From the NCBI GenBank assembly GCA_021234155.1, contig JAJEKV010000017.1:18920372-18984371 (forward strand): a stretch of 64,000 nt of DNA, written 5' to 3'. Both the position numbers and the translations under genes were made by a program. Source of the stretch: Isoetes taiwanensis (taxonomy: Eukaryota > Streptophyta > Lycopodiopsida > Isoetales > Isoetaceae). Shown in pieces: positions 10,490-22,788 of the stretch; position 1 is the first letter of the stretch, and the number at the start of each line of letters is the position of its first letter. Under the pieces are notes generated by a model, which saw nothing but the letters and a program-made list of their open reading frames with translations, searched no databases and was not told where the DNA came from.

Positions 10490-10710
10490 ACGGAAAGAAC
10501 GGGCAGACTATTTTCAGCCGTGGATCATGGACACGTGGACGGCTTAGATTTTAAATGCGGCAGAATGTGGTGCAGCAGCAGAATGACGACCAGAATGTCG
10601 TCCAGAAAGTACAGCGGCAACATCAGGAGAGATTCGCAAAAAGAATCATGGACATGTGTCATGATGGGATTGGGTTAGAAGGCGGAAAATAGTCTGCCCG
10701 TTCTTTCCGT
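10490..10710. mobile_element. 221-bp MITE with perfect 26-bp terminal inverted repeats
   Basis: ACGGAAAGAACGGGCAGACT plus ATTTTC at 10490-10515 is matched exactly by its reverse complement at 10685-10710. The interior is non-coding, has CACGTGG near the left end, ACATGTGTCA-GATTGGG near the right end, and three CAGAATG words. Flanking bases are TA on the left and AA on the right, so a TA duplication is possible but not clean. Confidence 0.85.
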
Positions 10711-10739
10711 AACCTTTTCCAATATGTTGCTACGCTATG

Positions 10740-13700
10740 GTTTTACCGGGGTTCAATTCCCTAGCTAGTAAATAGAAATCTCCATGCAAGGCAGAATGCA
10801 AGTAATAGCAAGCAATGCAAGTATAGATCTTGGAATGCAACTAGAAACTTAGAATGCAACTAACTGAATAATTCCGGGAAAGAATGTTGCACACGTGTCA
10901 CTCTCAGATTGGACAAAATTTTTAGAATGAAACTACCCAAACTTTACGTATAGAAGAATGACCCCACGGCTTGAATTCCATGGGGGAAACATGTTTCAAG
11001 CGATGGCAGAGTATCTTCTTCGCAACACACAGTAGGAGGTTCTTCGACGATAGAGATGGCGCTGTGAAGGCACCAGACAATTTTGAAGGTTCGTTGGGTT
11101 TGTTCTTGCTCGTACTTCAATTAGTTTTGAAGAAACTTCTTTGGTTAGTCGTCTACAAGCATTCTTCATCTGAATAACATTTTGGCCAGTGTTTTTGCAT
11201 GACCATGTGTTCTTTTTGGGAAATTCTCGAGCTTTCTTAGGAAATTCTCGAGCCTTTTTTATAATCTTGGTATGTTTACTCCATTTTCCTCTTTGTATGT
11301 TCTTTCTTGACTTCCTTCTACATTTTGATGATTAATCTCGTGTTTCTTCTATGAATGCAGGTTGCTTTTCTTCTATTCGAGGTGGGAGGTCGCTAGAAAT
11401 GCTTTCTTTTTTATAAATCTTTAGATTAAAAGGCAGCTTTCTTCCTCTAATATGGCTAGGACCCTTTGGTGAGACTTTTAGCGATCTTCCACGAATTTTT
11501 AGCAATCTAGTAAGAGATTTATGCTTCTGTTTGTTTCTTACTTTTCTTTAATGCTGATTCTTTGTTTTTTTTTTTGTATATGCAGTCGGTTTTCAATTGT
11601 GTTGGAGGTCGGAGATGGCTAAGAATCGTGAACTGCTTTTAATTTTCTTCTTATGTAGTTTAAGTGGAACTTTTCTTCATGAAGACCTGAGTTCTGTTGA
11701 GTGGAGATGTTTAGGAATGGATGCGCCTTCATTCTGTTTGGATCCTAATGAAGATCTTGTATCTTGTATTCTGAAAGATACCACAAACATTCTTGATGTG
11801 CATGGAGTTTCTAATATGGATGGAGATTCTATAAAACTTGTTCTTTGCCTCATCAATGATGACGTGATGGAGATGCAAGAGTACAAAATTCTGAAAATAT
11901 GGATCTCGCTGATAAGGGAAAAGGAAAGGCAGCAGCTGTTAGTCATGATTTTGCAGCTTTTATTAGTTCTGAATCTTCAAGTCGTGGTCTTTCTCAGTTT
12001 GAGGCAGATATAGTGAGTGAGTTTGGAGAAGATACTATTGCAAAATGAGGGATGTAGATAAATCTGGAATACTGAAGTTAGTTCCAATTCCAAATAATCC
12101 TACCGTATTATCTAATGGTGCAAGAGTTCCATTTGTTGAGCTTGATGAGGAGCTTCAGAAGGAAGTTGAAGCTGGTGGTATTTCTAGGTCTGCTGCGAAA
12201 ATTCAGTGGGCATGAAAACGGTTTGATTTGTGGAGGGAATTTTCAAGACTTTCTCTTGACAAGAGAATTGAAGAGATGGAGTTTGTGGAATTTGCTCTGT
12301 TGTTCGAAAAGTTTATGCTACAGGTTACGAAGAATAACGGGAGCTACTATCCGCCAGAATTGTAAGTTTATAGTTTTGTGCTTTTACTTTTTAGTTTTGA
12401 ATTATTTTTAGTTAGGAAGTTCTAAGTTTATGGTTTGTTTGCAGATTGCAAGATTTATTTCGGAAATTTGGTAGCATGCTTCTAGGGCATCAGGAAATTA
12501 GAATGGCAAATACTAGAATTGAAGAGCATACCTTTGATATCCGCAAGCCTCCAATCTTTGAGCGAGCATGCTTGGCCCGTATAGCATCAATAAGGAGGTC
12601 TAGGAAGACTCCTGGAATATGCTAGAAGCGTAAGAAGGTAGATGAAATCTCTTTTTCTAATGAGAAGACTTTATTAGCAGATTTAGACCATCAAATCCAT
12701 CACGTTAAGGGTCTGCAAAGAAGATTTCTGTATTATTGTGTAGCACGATTTGCATTCGTGGACAGAATGAACTTACATCAGATTTTATTGACTGATTTTA
12801 TTGTGGTCACGAGAATGAAGAGGAATACCTCGAATACAATGAACAGTTAAGTAAGAATTATGATGTTGATATGAATCATCATCAGGAAGAGCAATTTAGA
12901 TTGTCGTGCAGGTGTTTTGATTCTAATGTCATTCTTACTTTCAAGCAACGTGAGAGACATTTGGTTGTGGAAAAACCTGATAAGGAAGGAAAAATTATGA
13001 GGTTTTGCTTTATGCAGCCCATTCAGAATCATAAGTCTACTCAATGGTACAATTCTGCGAACAGGGTGAGTGCACGGACACTTGCTAAATGGGTGAAATA
13101 TATGTTGTCTACTATGGGAGTGGAGGGAAAGTATTCTGGAAAATCTGGACAAACAACTGCAATCTCTAGAATGATTAGGGCAGGCGTTCTGCAATCTGTT
13201 GATATGCGAATTACTGGTCAACGAACCTCTGAAACTTACAACAAGTACATTTCTTCTTTTTATTGTTTTTTTTTTAATTGGTTTGTTGTTTTTTGATCGC
13301 ATGTTTTTCAGGTATGACAAGACACTAAATCTCTAATGGGCCATGAACGTAGTCAGTAAACCTTTTGATGATAAAGGTGAACGAAGGATGTTTGATGAAG
13401 TTTACAAAGAAGAACTCAAGAAGATTTATAGTTTTGAGTGTGCTGGTTATGGTAACACTTCCGTTCTTTTGATGGTGGTGATATTAAGAATATTGATGAT
13501 GTTCAGAATGCTTTTCCTGCATCTGTAAATCCGAATCCTTCTTTTGTAGCTATAGGAAGTGCAGTTGAAGAGTCATTGGAAGTAAAAAATCAGCTAATAC
13601 AATTCAATCAAGATTGTGAGACACTTGCAGCAAGTTCTCCTGCTGTTAGACGCGCACTAGGTTTGCAGGTGCAGGTGGCTAATATTTCTGGTGGAACTTT

Positions 13701-14165
13701 TCAAAACTGCAGCATTGTGATGCCAGAAATGACAGGATGAGAGTTGGGAGACTTTATGCAGCAATTCATGACTAGACCTTTGATCTACTCCATGCTTTAT
13801 GCTTTGATCTACTCTGATCTGCTTTGATTTTTTGCTTTTATCTACTCCGATGTACTGATGCAACTAGAATGTTATGTCTACTTTTGTATGGTTTTTCCTT
13901 TATCAATGTAAAACTCTTTGAAGGTCTATTAAATGTTTTTTATAAACTGTATGATTTCAAAGTTATGTTATTGTTAAAAGATTTAAAGTTGTGAATTCTA
14001 AAGTTCTCAGAATGTTCAATGCAAATGCAGAATGTTAAGCTCAAACAAAATGTTCACTGAAAACAGAATGTCTACTTGAAAAATAGAATGTTCACCTAAC
14101 CCTTACATTCCTAAAAAGAATTTTGTACACGTGGCAATATAGGATTGGACAATAAGTCAGAAAAT
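10740..14165 (+). mobile_element. Crypton-like tyrosine-recombinase element, decayed
   Basis: A coding zone with DUF3504/Crypton-type recombinase similarity (11597-13738) sits between two non-coding flanks that resemble each other. The left flank (about 10795-10925) and right flank (about 13995-14165) both carry many AGAATGC/AGAATGT words, and both contain a CACGTG-containing word followed by GATTGGACAA. These shared subterminal features suggest element ends, but no terminal inverted repeat or target duplication is seen. Known Cryptons also lack those. Exact boundaries are therefore uncertain. Confidence 0.6.
11597..13738 (+). pseudogene. Crypton/DUF3504-type tyrosine recombinase, interrupted
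   Basis: The first half gives FEKFMLQVTKNNGSYYPPEL, then a GT-AG intron (12362-12444), resembling the 'F-LEVRK-DGS-YPP-TLY' signature of DUF3504 proteins. An intact 141-codon stretch (12871-13296) carries QWYNSANRVSARTLAKWVK and SGQTTAISRMIRAGV, then ITGQRTSETYNKY, aligning with the HSLRAT-AT-L--AGV and TGHRS---L--Y motifs. The nucleophile Tyr is kept, but the Arg and His positions read Gln. A second intron ends at the AG near 13312. The C-terminus (ANISGGTFQNCSIV) resembles the Asn/Cys-rich tail common in this family. In-frame stops near 12213, 12623, 12794 and 13335 mark it as non-functional as read. Confidence 0.6.
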
Positions 14166-14324
14166 AGGACACCTGAAATTTATATATGCAAAATTAATAC
14201 CCAATTTCTTGTTCATACCCCATTTCTCATAATCAATTCATACCCATTTTTTGCAACAATCCCCCCTTTGCAAATTTTTAAATTTCTATCCTCTTAAATA
14301 TATATTCATTTATACCCGATGCAC

Positions 14325-14711
14325 GTGATAGAGGATGAGCACCATGCCCTCCAGCGGTGCCCAGCATATGCCCATGTCCGAGCAGTGCACACTGATCTTA
14401 GATGCTCTGACACACCGCTACATCAGTTACTCGCATCACCTATGGTAGCGTGACTGGGAGCTTACATCCTGCAGATTTCGGCCGTCAGACTTGCTCTTCT
14501 GGGGCATGGTATTTGAGAGCCTACTGTTAGGGTTTTTCCTCCCAAGTGGGGGTTTTTTCATCCCGGTAGTAGGGTTCTACTGTACAGTTACATTGTTTGT
14601 TTTTGGTGTTGGGGTTTTTGGCTTTTTTGCCTGTTCTGTGCCGTCTCATAGGCCTCTGGCCTCCGTGGACGTTAAAATAAACTTCCTTCCTTCCTTCCTT
14701 CCTTCCTTCCT
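14325..14711 (+). mobile_element. 5'-truncated LINE 3' end with (TTCC)n tail
   Basis: Starts inside the C-terminal zinc-binding part of a LINE ORF2 (VIEDEHHALQRCPAYAHVR), then a 3' UTR with a GGGTTTTTCCTCCCAAGTGG phrase and GACGTTAAAATAA, ending in six TTCC units instead of poly-A. The copy at 59460-59947 has the same order of parts. Confidence 0.8.
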
Positions 14712-16628
14712 ATTTTCATATGCATTGTCCATACCCCATTTTTCACAATCGATGTTCCCTTCCCGATTTTATAATGTTATCCTCTTATTTGATTTTGTAT
14801 CCTCTAGTGTTAAATATCCTAAAGGGATGTGTCTAAAGGAATCTCTTTGCATGGGTAAAGTGCATTCATGCTCATCAACTAAACGATGTCTGTACAAGGG
14901 TTTTCTTTTAGGGTTGTGGCGGCCGCCTATTGAACAGAGCTTCCAAGATGGAGCTTTGATGCTAGAAGAGCAGCAAAATGCTGTTGCCAAAATGCGCAAC
15001 AACTATATGGAGAAATTGAGCCTCAATCGCTCTTGTAACGGAGCTGATTGAGAAACAGGTGCCCTAGAAGTCGGCTTGGACGCGTCTTTAGCTGAAAGCT
15101 GGGCTTAATCCTTTAGGTATTGGTTAACATCTTTTACATTTCATGTAATCTCTTCTAAAGTAACCCTTTTTGCTACAATGCCGACATAGATATGGAGTAT
15201 TATTTGTGGTCTTATTAGACTCTGTTTGAGGACGCACCCCTGATGAATCAGTGGTACAAGGAGGACGAAGAAAAGAATCCAAGGTGGAAGAAATTATAGT
15301 TCACTTAGAATAAGTTTGAATGTAAAATGAGCCTCTTCTGTATGTTTTTTATTAAACTTAATGTAACTGTCCTAGCCACTTAATGATCCAGTATATGTAT
15401 TTAATTGCATACGTACACATGCTTGGCATGCATGCTCCATATAAGCAAGGGTTTTGCCTATTTGATTTTTTTTCTTTTTTTCTTTTTTGCAAGAGCTTTT
15501 GGCAAAGCATAGAAGTTAGAGACGAATTCATGACAGAAGGCAGGAGCTTGGGGATGTGACGTGAAGGTTTGAAATGGACAAAGAGGAAGATTGCCGGATT
15601 AGCTGAAGATGTCAGAACGAAACTGCCTAAAATCTATCTTCTTAGTGGGGATTTGTTTCCATGGATTCAAATTGTGGTTTGCATAGGATGCCAAGAATCA
15701 ATCTGTACATGTACATGCTTTTGGATAATGGTTTCACCCTGTATTAGCTATGGTTGGATTTGTCGAGGCTTTGATTGAGATGGTTAGTAGAGCAACTGGA
15801 TAATAGTCACAGGGCTTTAGGCACCTAGGAGATAAGCTTGAAAAACGACTGGAATCTTTCTGAGGATGTGAATTGGATGGGACAAAAGCCAAGATGAGAT
15901 TGATTAGGAAGAAAAAGGCTGAGCACATGTCTTATGGCGTGGATTGGGCATGGTTAGAACATGCCGTAAACCACCGGTAGGTGGAATTTTTCTGTGTTTT
16001 GCCTGTTATTTTTATTTTGAGGAACCTTGATTCCTAAATGTTCAGGCGACGCCGCCACAGCAGAACACCCTCTCTTCCCTTTTGAAGCTCCAAGCAGGTA
16101 GCTACCGGAGCATCTTTGCATGTTTTTGCTTCAAATCAAGACTTATATCCACTTTCAGAGCGAGCATCTATTAGATCATAAGCAGATCTTTGCTTCAAAT
16201 CCAGTCTTAAATCCCCTATTTTACCTCCTATTCTTACTCTCCATGGAAGAAGGGGCCTCCAGATTATGCCTTTTTGCGTAAGGTTTCAATATATCTGTTC
16301 TTTTTTTCTGCATTCGGCTTGCTTTACATGTTAGATCTTGTTTTTTGAGTCCCCGAGCTTCTACATTTGCAGGAACATAGAGAATGCAAGGCTTGCAACA
16401 AAACTATCAGCCTTTGCTTTTTTGCATCACTACTACGAATCTGCCTTAAACAAGAAGATATATAAAAAAGTTAACCTGAAACGAGAAGAAATCAATCCAA
16501 CAACTCCATTCCTTCAAGAATCGGCCCTCACTAGAAGAAATCGGCCCCGCAAGGAGAAAAACAGGGGAAAAAATAAGAACGAAAATTCCATCTACCGGTG
16601 GATCACGTGCGGTAACCCACGGGCAATC
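14712..16628. other. No supported gene
   Basis: AT-rich with scattered open frames below 80 codons. No recognised domain, element end or strong repeat. A CTTCAAATC-AGTCTTA phrase near 16130 and 16190 is a short local duplication. Confidence 0.4.
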
Positions 16629-16693
16629 GAGGGTTTCCGGCGGGAAACCAGCCGGCGGCGCTGCCGCCTCCCGGTTTCCCGCCGGAAACCCTC
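16629..16693. repeat. Perfect 21-bp hairpin, GC-rich
   Basis: GAGGGTTTCCGGCGGGAAACC at 16629 is the exact reverse complement of 16673-16693, with a 23-nt GC-rich loop. It explains why opposing open frames of 236 and 158 codons overlap here with mirrored RRET/FRRET peptides. Neither is called as a gene. Confidence 0.85.
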
Positions 16694-19600
16694 TCCTATC
16701 TGTGGGTTCCCTAGCACGAAACCACTTAGGAGTAGGTCGAAATTGATCCAGGATGAATCTAATTGGGTAATTATGGGCTGCAACAACAGTTTTGTTTGCA
16801 ACAGGAAAGTTACATCTGGAGCCAGAAATCTTGGATCTCGAAATGACTTCAATCAGGCCGACTTGGGCTTGGAGCAGGCCGATTTGACTGTGGATCACTG
16901 GCACACCAAGAACCGATCCCAAGAATCAGAGCCAAAAGCAGTCTACGTTGTCCTTTTCCCTTCCTGTAATTTTTTGGAGTTTCCTCTTTGTTTGTTGTTT
17001 ATATTTGGATTTGCTAAATTCTTGCTTGTTAACCAATTGTTATTTTAAGATACATAAGTATAAGAAAGAGAATAGGGAACATAAGGTGCTGGGATCTAGC
17101 AGGCCATCCATCGAGTAAGTACAAGCAAGCTGCAAGTGATTTGGCAAAACACGAAGGCAGAAAATATGTAAGAACTTGTACTGCTTTGGAAAAACATGTA
17201 ATAAAGAATGAGGAGTAATTAAAACGTAATAACTTTAGAACACTTGGAAATTGGTAAGGGCCCTTCTAACACATTGAAAAAGTCATGGAACCAATGGATT
17301 TTGATATTCTCCATCTAAGGAATTGCTTCAACATTTTATTTACAGTGATTGCATTCGAAGCAATTATCCTAAATACACACCGACAATGCAAATAAATCGT
17401 CTCCGCTCAAGGCTCACAGCTTGCCAAGCACTTATCTCTCAAGGAATTACAAGTTTTATCACATAATGCAAGGTAAATGTCTCTCTTGCTTGAATTTAAA
17501 GCAATATTAACATCAAAAAATTGACCATCACTTGCTTGGGAACCTTTGCCTTTCCCTCTCTCTTTCTTCTTGATGTGGTTGCACCATTCCCTTGCATTTT
17601 TCTTTGCCACCGGATTTTGTATTTCCGATTTCTTCGACCGGGCCACTTTCATTATTGCAACTCCAACCAAGGCAAACATAACCAAAAGAACAAAAAACAA
17701 AAAATATAGAAGAGAAAACCCCTATGTGGCTATAAATTCCATATCCCGAGAAGAGTAAACTAGAAGTAAATTGGACCACCAACAAACTAGATTTTGAAAA
17801 TTGCTGCTCCAAATAATTCTAAACAAGAGAATGGCAAATCCGACTACTTCTTGATAGCCCAACAAAGCAAGCAAGAAAATCGCCGGAAAGAAAATCGGCT
17901 CCTGGTCTCCTGCAAATCAATCCAAGGGAAAAAAGCAAAGGGAATCAGCTCGCCTGGTGCCAAAATCGCATCCAAGGATCCTCCCAGCTTTGTTCCACCA
18001 AAATCAGCCTCGGTGCTATGCTCATCAGGAAAAGCCAACCCACCAAATTCTGTCCAGCCCAAATTTGCCCTAAAACCAAAATATTAAATGGTGTGTACAA
18101 CCCTAAATACATGCATGCACATACCATAAGATTATAATGCAAATTTGCTCTAGGATAGCAATTCTATCAAACTATACATCTTTGCCATCGCAAAACTAGG
18201 GCGACTCTACAACGTTTTCATATTATAGATATCTTATGACAAATTCTGCTTACTAGTGGCAGCCAAGCTCATATCTTAAAGCGTCGTCTTGGTATTCAAA
18301 TGCTTTAGCAGCATGGACACATTCCAAGGAGTGGGAGCCAGCAATGATCTGGTGAGTGATGATTCTGTCGGTCAACGCAAGCTTCTTGATAATTTCTAGG
18401 ATTGATAGTACCTGTTCGTAGCATTAAATGACTTCTAGAGCCTAAGAACCTTAAACTATATCACAGACTAACGAATAAACCCTAGCCATGTTGATTAGAG
18501 TAGTTAGACTAAATCTGTTATTTCTATATTTTAATTCATTCTGTTGATGATCTATGATAGCTCTGTGTGCACCATTTGAGCTTGAGCATAAAGACCAAGA
18601 GCTATGCTTAGAAATGATTTTAGAATAGCCCTCATTAATTCCCATGCAGCTTGTGCATAGGAGCTTGCAGGCCCTGCATGGCTATGGGTGGTGGGGCTAG
18701 ACTGGCTAACAATGAAGGCTTGTCTGACTGCAATTGATCCTTTTACATGTAGAGTCTACTAAGGGATCGTAGCGTGCTAGGCCTAATACCTTGTCATCAC
18801 GTGTGGGCAAGTTATGGGCTCGACACTCCTAGAGGATGCATTGCCTCAGCGGGGTTATGTCGTGTACGGGCATGGAAGAACTGTGACCCCTAGCCACCTG
18901 TAGTTGGCATGTACTTTTGGAGGAAATTAGTCTCCTCCTCCCTCATTAGGTCAGGGGAGATGCAACACTAGAGTAATCCCCTCGACTATATCCCCAACAG
19001 GCTACAACCAAGTCCCATTAATTTTAGCCTATTGGCAAAGTATGCACAGGAGGTGCCACATTCAAACATTTATAGATAGTTGGAAGATCTACAACAAGGG
19101 TACACCCAATTTTGGGCACGGCTTAGGAAACTCGAGATTGCATTGCTACATTGAACTTTACATAAGAAAAAAGGATCTTAGACCATAGCTTCAATAACGG
19201 TCTAGGCAAGCTTTATTTCCAATGGATAGAGCTCTCATCTAATTGATAGATGAACATTTTATTTACAAATAAATTAAACCTTTACTACTTTTTGGAAATC
19301 CCAAACCTACATGCTATTGCATAATGAACAAATAAGACAAAACCCTTATACTCTAATGTCTCTCACATATAAAGGGTTGTAATCCGATAGAAGTTGTGGT
19401 ACTTCATTTTCATAACAACTTTACATATAACAAGCTAATGATTAATCTTGAGAGGATAAAATCCACAAATATCTATAAGGCACAATGGAATTGATACTTT
19501 TTCTTTGGTGGTCCTCTATGCTCTTCTACCTAATATTTCCTTTCCTTTGCCTTAGGCCTACCATTTTGCTCATTTAATACAATTGATTGTAGCTATAGCT

Positions 19601-20415
19601 ATTAGTATTGTTCTTGTAAAACCAGCAATAGTATGGCTTGCATGTATCTTATATAATACTATTTTAGAGTGTCATTTAAATTCTTCAATTCACGAATGAT
19701 AAAAGTCAATTCATTCTTCCAGTCATTCTATGCAAGGGATTGCACTTCTTTGTAAATACGTTTTCTCTTTGCATCTATTGATGGGCAAACTTCTGTAGTG
19801 CATGCTCAATTTGTAAGCCAAGATCTTCTTCATCAAATGAGACACTAGAGGCATACTACAATAACTTTCATTAGCAAGTAACTGTCACTTGCTACACCTT
19901 CTCACTCAGCCATCTGCCCCAAGCTTGCCCTACTGTCTAAATTAATTATTTTATTTTTTTTATTATGATTATGCTTAAGCATGCTTTATCTTCCCTAAGC
20001 TTGGGAGTATTTTGAAAACCGAGCATTGGATGTGTTTTGGCCATATGCATTGCATCAATGCTCTAGGGGCTAAGGGGTTTACATTCTAACTAGATGTGGA
20101 TGTTAATGATTGTTTCCTGAAAATTACAGGTGATTATCTCCTTAAAATTACAGATGCAGAATGTGATTATTTTAGTCTAAAATGGCTCTCTTGGGGCAAT
20201 AGTATGATTATGGCCTTAAGGGGAATGCACCTTGAAAAATGATTATGGACTTGGGCTGGCACAGAATGTAGCATGGTGTATAGCCAACAAAAAGATTGAT
20301 CATATTCACGAATACAGAATACAAAGGTAAAATTTGCAGCTTGCATTTAACCTTGAAAAATGTTGTGGACTTGGGGTTTACACAAAAGTACAACATGTGA
20401 TGTGGAATGGGAAGG
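16694..20415. other. Long stretch without a supported gene
   Basis: A 97-codon minus-strand frame (17407-17700) starts with a hydrophobic helix (FFVLLVMFALVGVAIM) followed by a basic segment. It could be a small membrane protein but has no other support. The rest is AT-rich non-coding DNA with no recognised element. Confidence 0.35.
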
Positions 20416-20483
20416 GGTCAGGCATCCTTGCTAGCTCTTTGACCTGCGGAATCCGGTCAGGGAGCTGGCAAGGATGCATGACC
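20416..20483. repeat. 29-bp imperfect hairpin
   Basis: GGTCAGGCATCCTTGCTAGC and its extension at 20416-20444 pair with 20455-20483 with four mismatches around a 10-nt loop. GTCAAGGTAAG near 20502 is also inverted near 20585. Confidence 0.6.
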
Positions 20484-21329
20484 TCCATGACGTCAAGGTA
20501 AGATTACCTTATTCTACAGGTTTTGGGCAGGCCATCTGCCATTCCTATCCAGAATGATCCCAGATTTTGCAAAAATTCACAGCCACTTACCTTGACGGTG
20601 TATGGAATGGAAAAAGCTAGACTAAATTTGCAAATACATAATACAAAGTATGAAACTAAATTTGCAAATATAGGTTACAAGGCATGATTTGGCAATCTAA
20701 CATTCAATTCTCATGGGCAATTTTTTTCTTAAATAACTGGATCCTAATGTATACCTCTGCAGTCGATTGTTGCAGATAGCAGTGTTGCAGCAGATTGCTC
20801 ACCTTCATGTTCTTTTTGCTGAAAGCAAAACAGATCATTTGCTGTGTGTCAATTCGGTGAGACCACTGGAATTAGACTCCTGAATTTGATTTGGATTCGA
20901 ATTACCTGCAAAGAAATGACAGTGTTCATCAAATTCTGAGGTTAAATATTTGAGTTGAAGCCCCAGATGGTGGCATTAATTCTAATCAAAGAACAAAGAA
21001 CAAGCAAGAGCATGATCTGTCACAAAAGAGGATCAGATACACATTGCTTACTTACAAGGGGCTACATCATTTTCCTGATTAAAAACAAACCTGAAATAAG
21101 TCTTGCATTGGCTGCAAAAACATTGCAGACACACAAAATTCAAAAAATGAGAACCATCTTCATAAGGCATCTTGATCAGATAAATGCAAAATATGACAGA
21201 GCTTTAGTGATTCAAAGGAGATAATGGTGAAGCATTGAAATGCGCCAAGGAAATGTTGGAAAAGTTGATAAATGCAAAATACACAACATAGCTTAGTTAG
21301 TTAAAGAACATGGTTCTTGAAAGTCTGTG
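20484..21329. other. No supported gene
   Basis: AT-rich. Short duplicated phrases (AAATTTGCAAATA near 20630 and 20656) and an 89-codon frame without recognisable features. Confidence 0.4.
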
Positions 21330-22082
21330 GGTGTTTCCCCCTTAACACATGCATCCAATGGTTGAGATTTGATCTAACACACGCATCCAACAGTTGAGAT
21401 TTAATTAAAGACACATTCTTCTCCAACATACATATCCAGTGGTTGAGATTGTCCAACATACACGAACATATGCATCCAACGATTGGATGCGAAGGATGCA
21501 TTGGGGAAAAAAGAGTGTTGGAGAAATTGTCCCCATAGATGTTGGAGCCTTAAAATGCGCAAATGAAATGTTGGAGAAAATGTCAGCGCGGATGGGAGGG
21601 ATAACACTCTAGAATGAGCACCCTAGTTCTTGGGTGTTCCCCCCTTAAAACATGCATTCGACGGTTGACATTTGATCTCAATTTAAAACTCGAAGGCCCC
21701 TTTAACACATGTATTTAACGATTGATTATAAACAATAGGGCCCTCCTTAACGCAGGCATCAAACAATTGAGATGTGAACTCAGCTATAAAAATTGAGCGC
21801 CCCCTTAACACACGCATTCAATGGTCGAGATTTGATCTGAGCTATAAAACTAGAGGACCCTCCTTAACACACTCATTCAATGGTTGAGATTTGTTATAAA
21901 ACTTGAGGGCCCCCCTTAATACACGCATTCAACGGTTGAGATTTGATCTCAACTATAAAATTTGTTAACACATGCATTCAACGGATGAGATGTTTTATAA
22001 AAAGTTGAGGGATCCCCTTAACCCAAGCATCCAACGGTTGAGATTTCATCTCATCTATAAAACTCGAGGGGCCCTCGTGTAT
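21330..22082. repeat. Diverged minisatellite, about 45-60 bp units
   Basis: Eight contiguous units between about 21645 and 22080 follow the pattern CATTCAACGGTTGAGATTTG, ATCTCAACTATAAAAC, then GAGGGCCCCCCTTAACAC. More diverged units run from 21337 to 21490. Units differ by internal deletions, so the array is old. Each full unit carries a TATAAAA word. Confidence 0.75.
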
Positions 22083-22788
22083 TAAGGGCATCATTGGTGA
22101 TAGTTGTGGGGGGGGGGAGGGGGAGGAGATAGTTGACCCAATATCATCGCCTGGTTGGTTGATGCACATTGTGGGCCAATGGTGGCATCCCTATTTCTCA
22201 AATGGCTATACTCAATTATGACGGGAGGAGCTGCATCGATAGTTGTGGCCATTCTTTCTTTCTGTTGGTGCCTCCTTTTGGAACCATAGTTGTTCCATAG
22301 TTTTTTCGAATTTGCTTCGGGATTTAGGGTTAAATACCATGGTTCTTGACATGGCCTTGGCATTCACAAGTCCATCCTTAATATGGCCTTGGCATTCACA
22401 AGTCCATCAACAAAATGACCTTGGCATTTACAAGTCCATCAACAAAAAAAAGCTAAACTTCGTGCACTTAGAGACAATTATAGTTCTATAACATTGGCAG
22501 ACCATAATGCCCACTTGGCTTATCATGTAAGACCAGACTGCCACAACTTCTTACTCTATATTAACCGTGAACAAGTCTGCTAGAAATATTTTATTGTTAT
22601 CCACCATTTAGGGTCCATTAGAATATCTCAAATACATAAAAGAATAGATAAAAATGCAGCAATTGATGATCCCTGTGGGCCAAGAAGAGTTGTAACAATG
22701 CACGCCCTAGCTGTGCGTCGTGGATGGAGAAATATTTTAGAGAAACATGTGAAAAGTTGCCTAACAGCAACATGTATCATTTGACAGC
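22083..22788. other. Non-coding with a short triplication
   Basis: A G-run near 22108, then CCTTGGCATTCACAAGTCCAT repeated three times (22352-22440, consecutive units of 30-40 bp). No supported gene. Confidence 0.5.

Noticed and set aside
16338-17048. 236-codon plus frame overlapping a 158-codon minus frame
   Set aside because: The overlap is produced by the perfect hairpin at 16629-16693; no domain in either.
17407-17700. 97-codon minus-strand frame with an N-terminal hydrophobic helix
   Set aside because: Plausible as a small membrane protein but unsupported by homology, introns or conserved context, so noted only.
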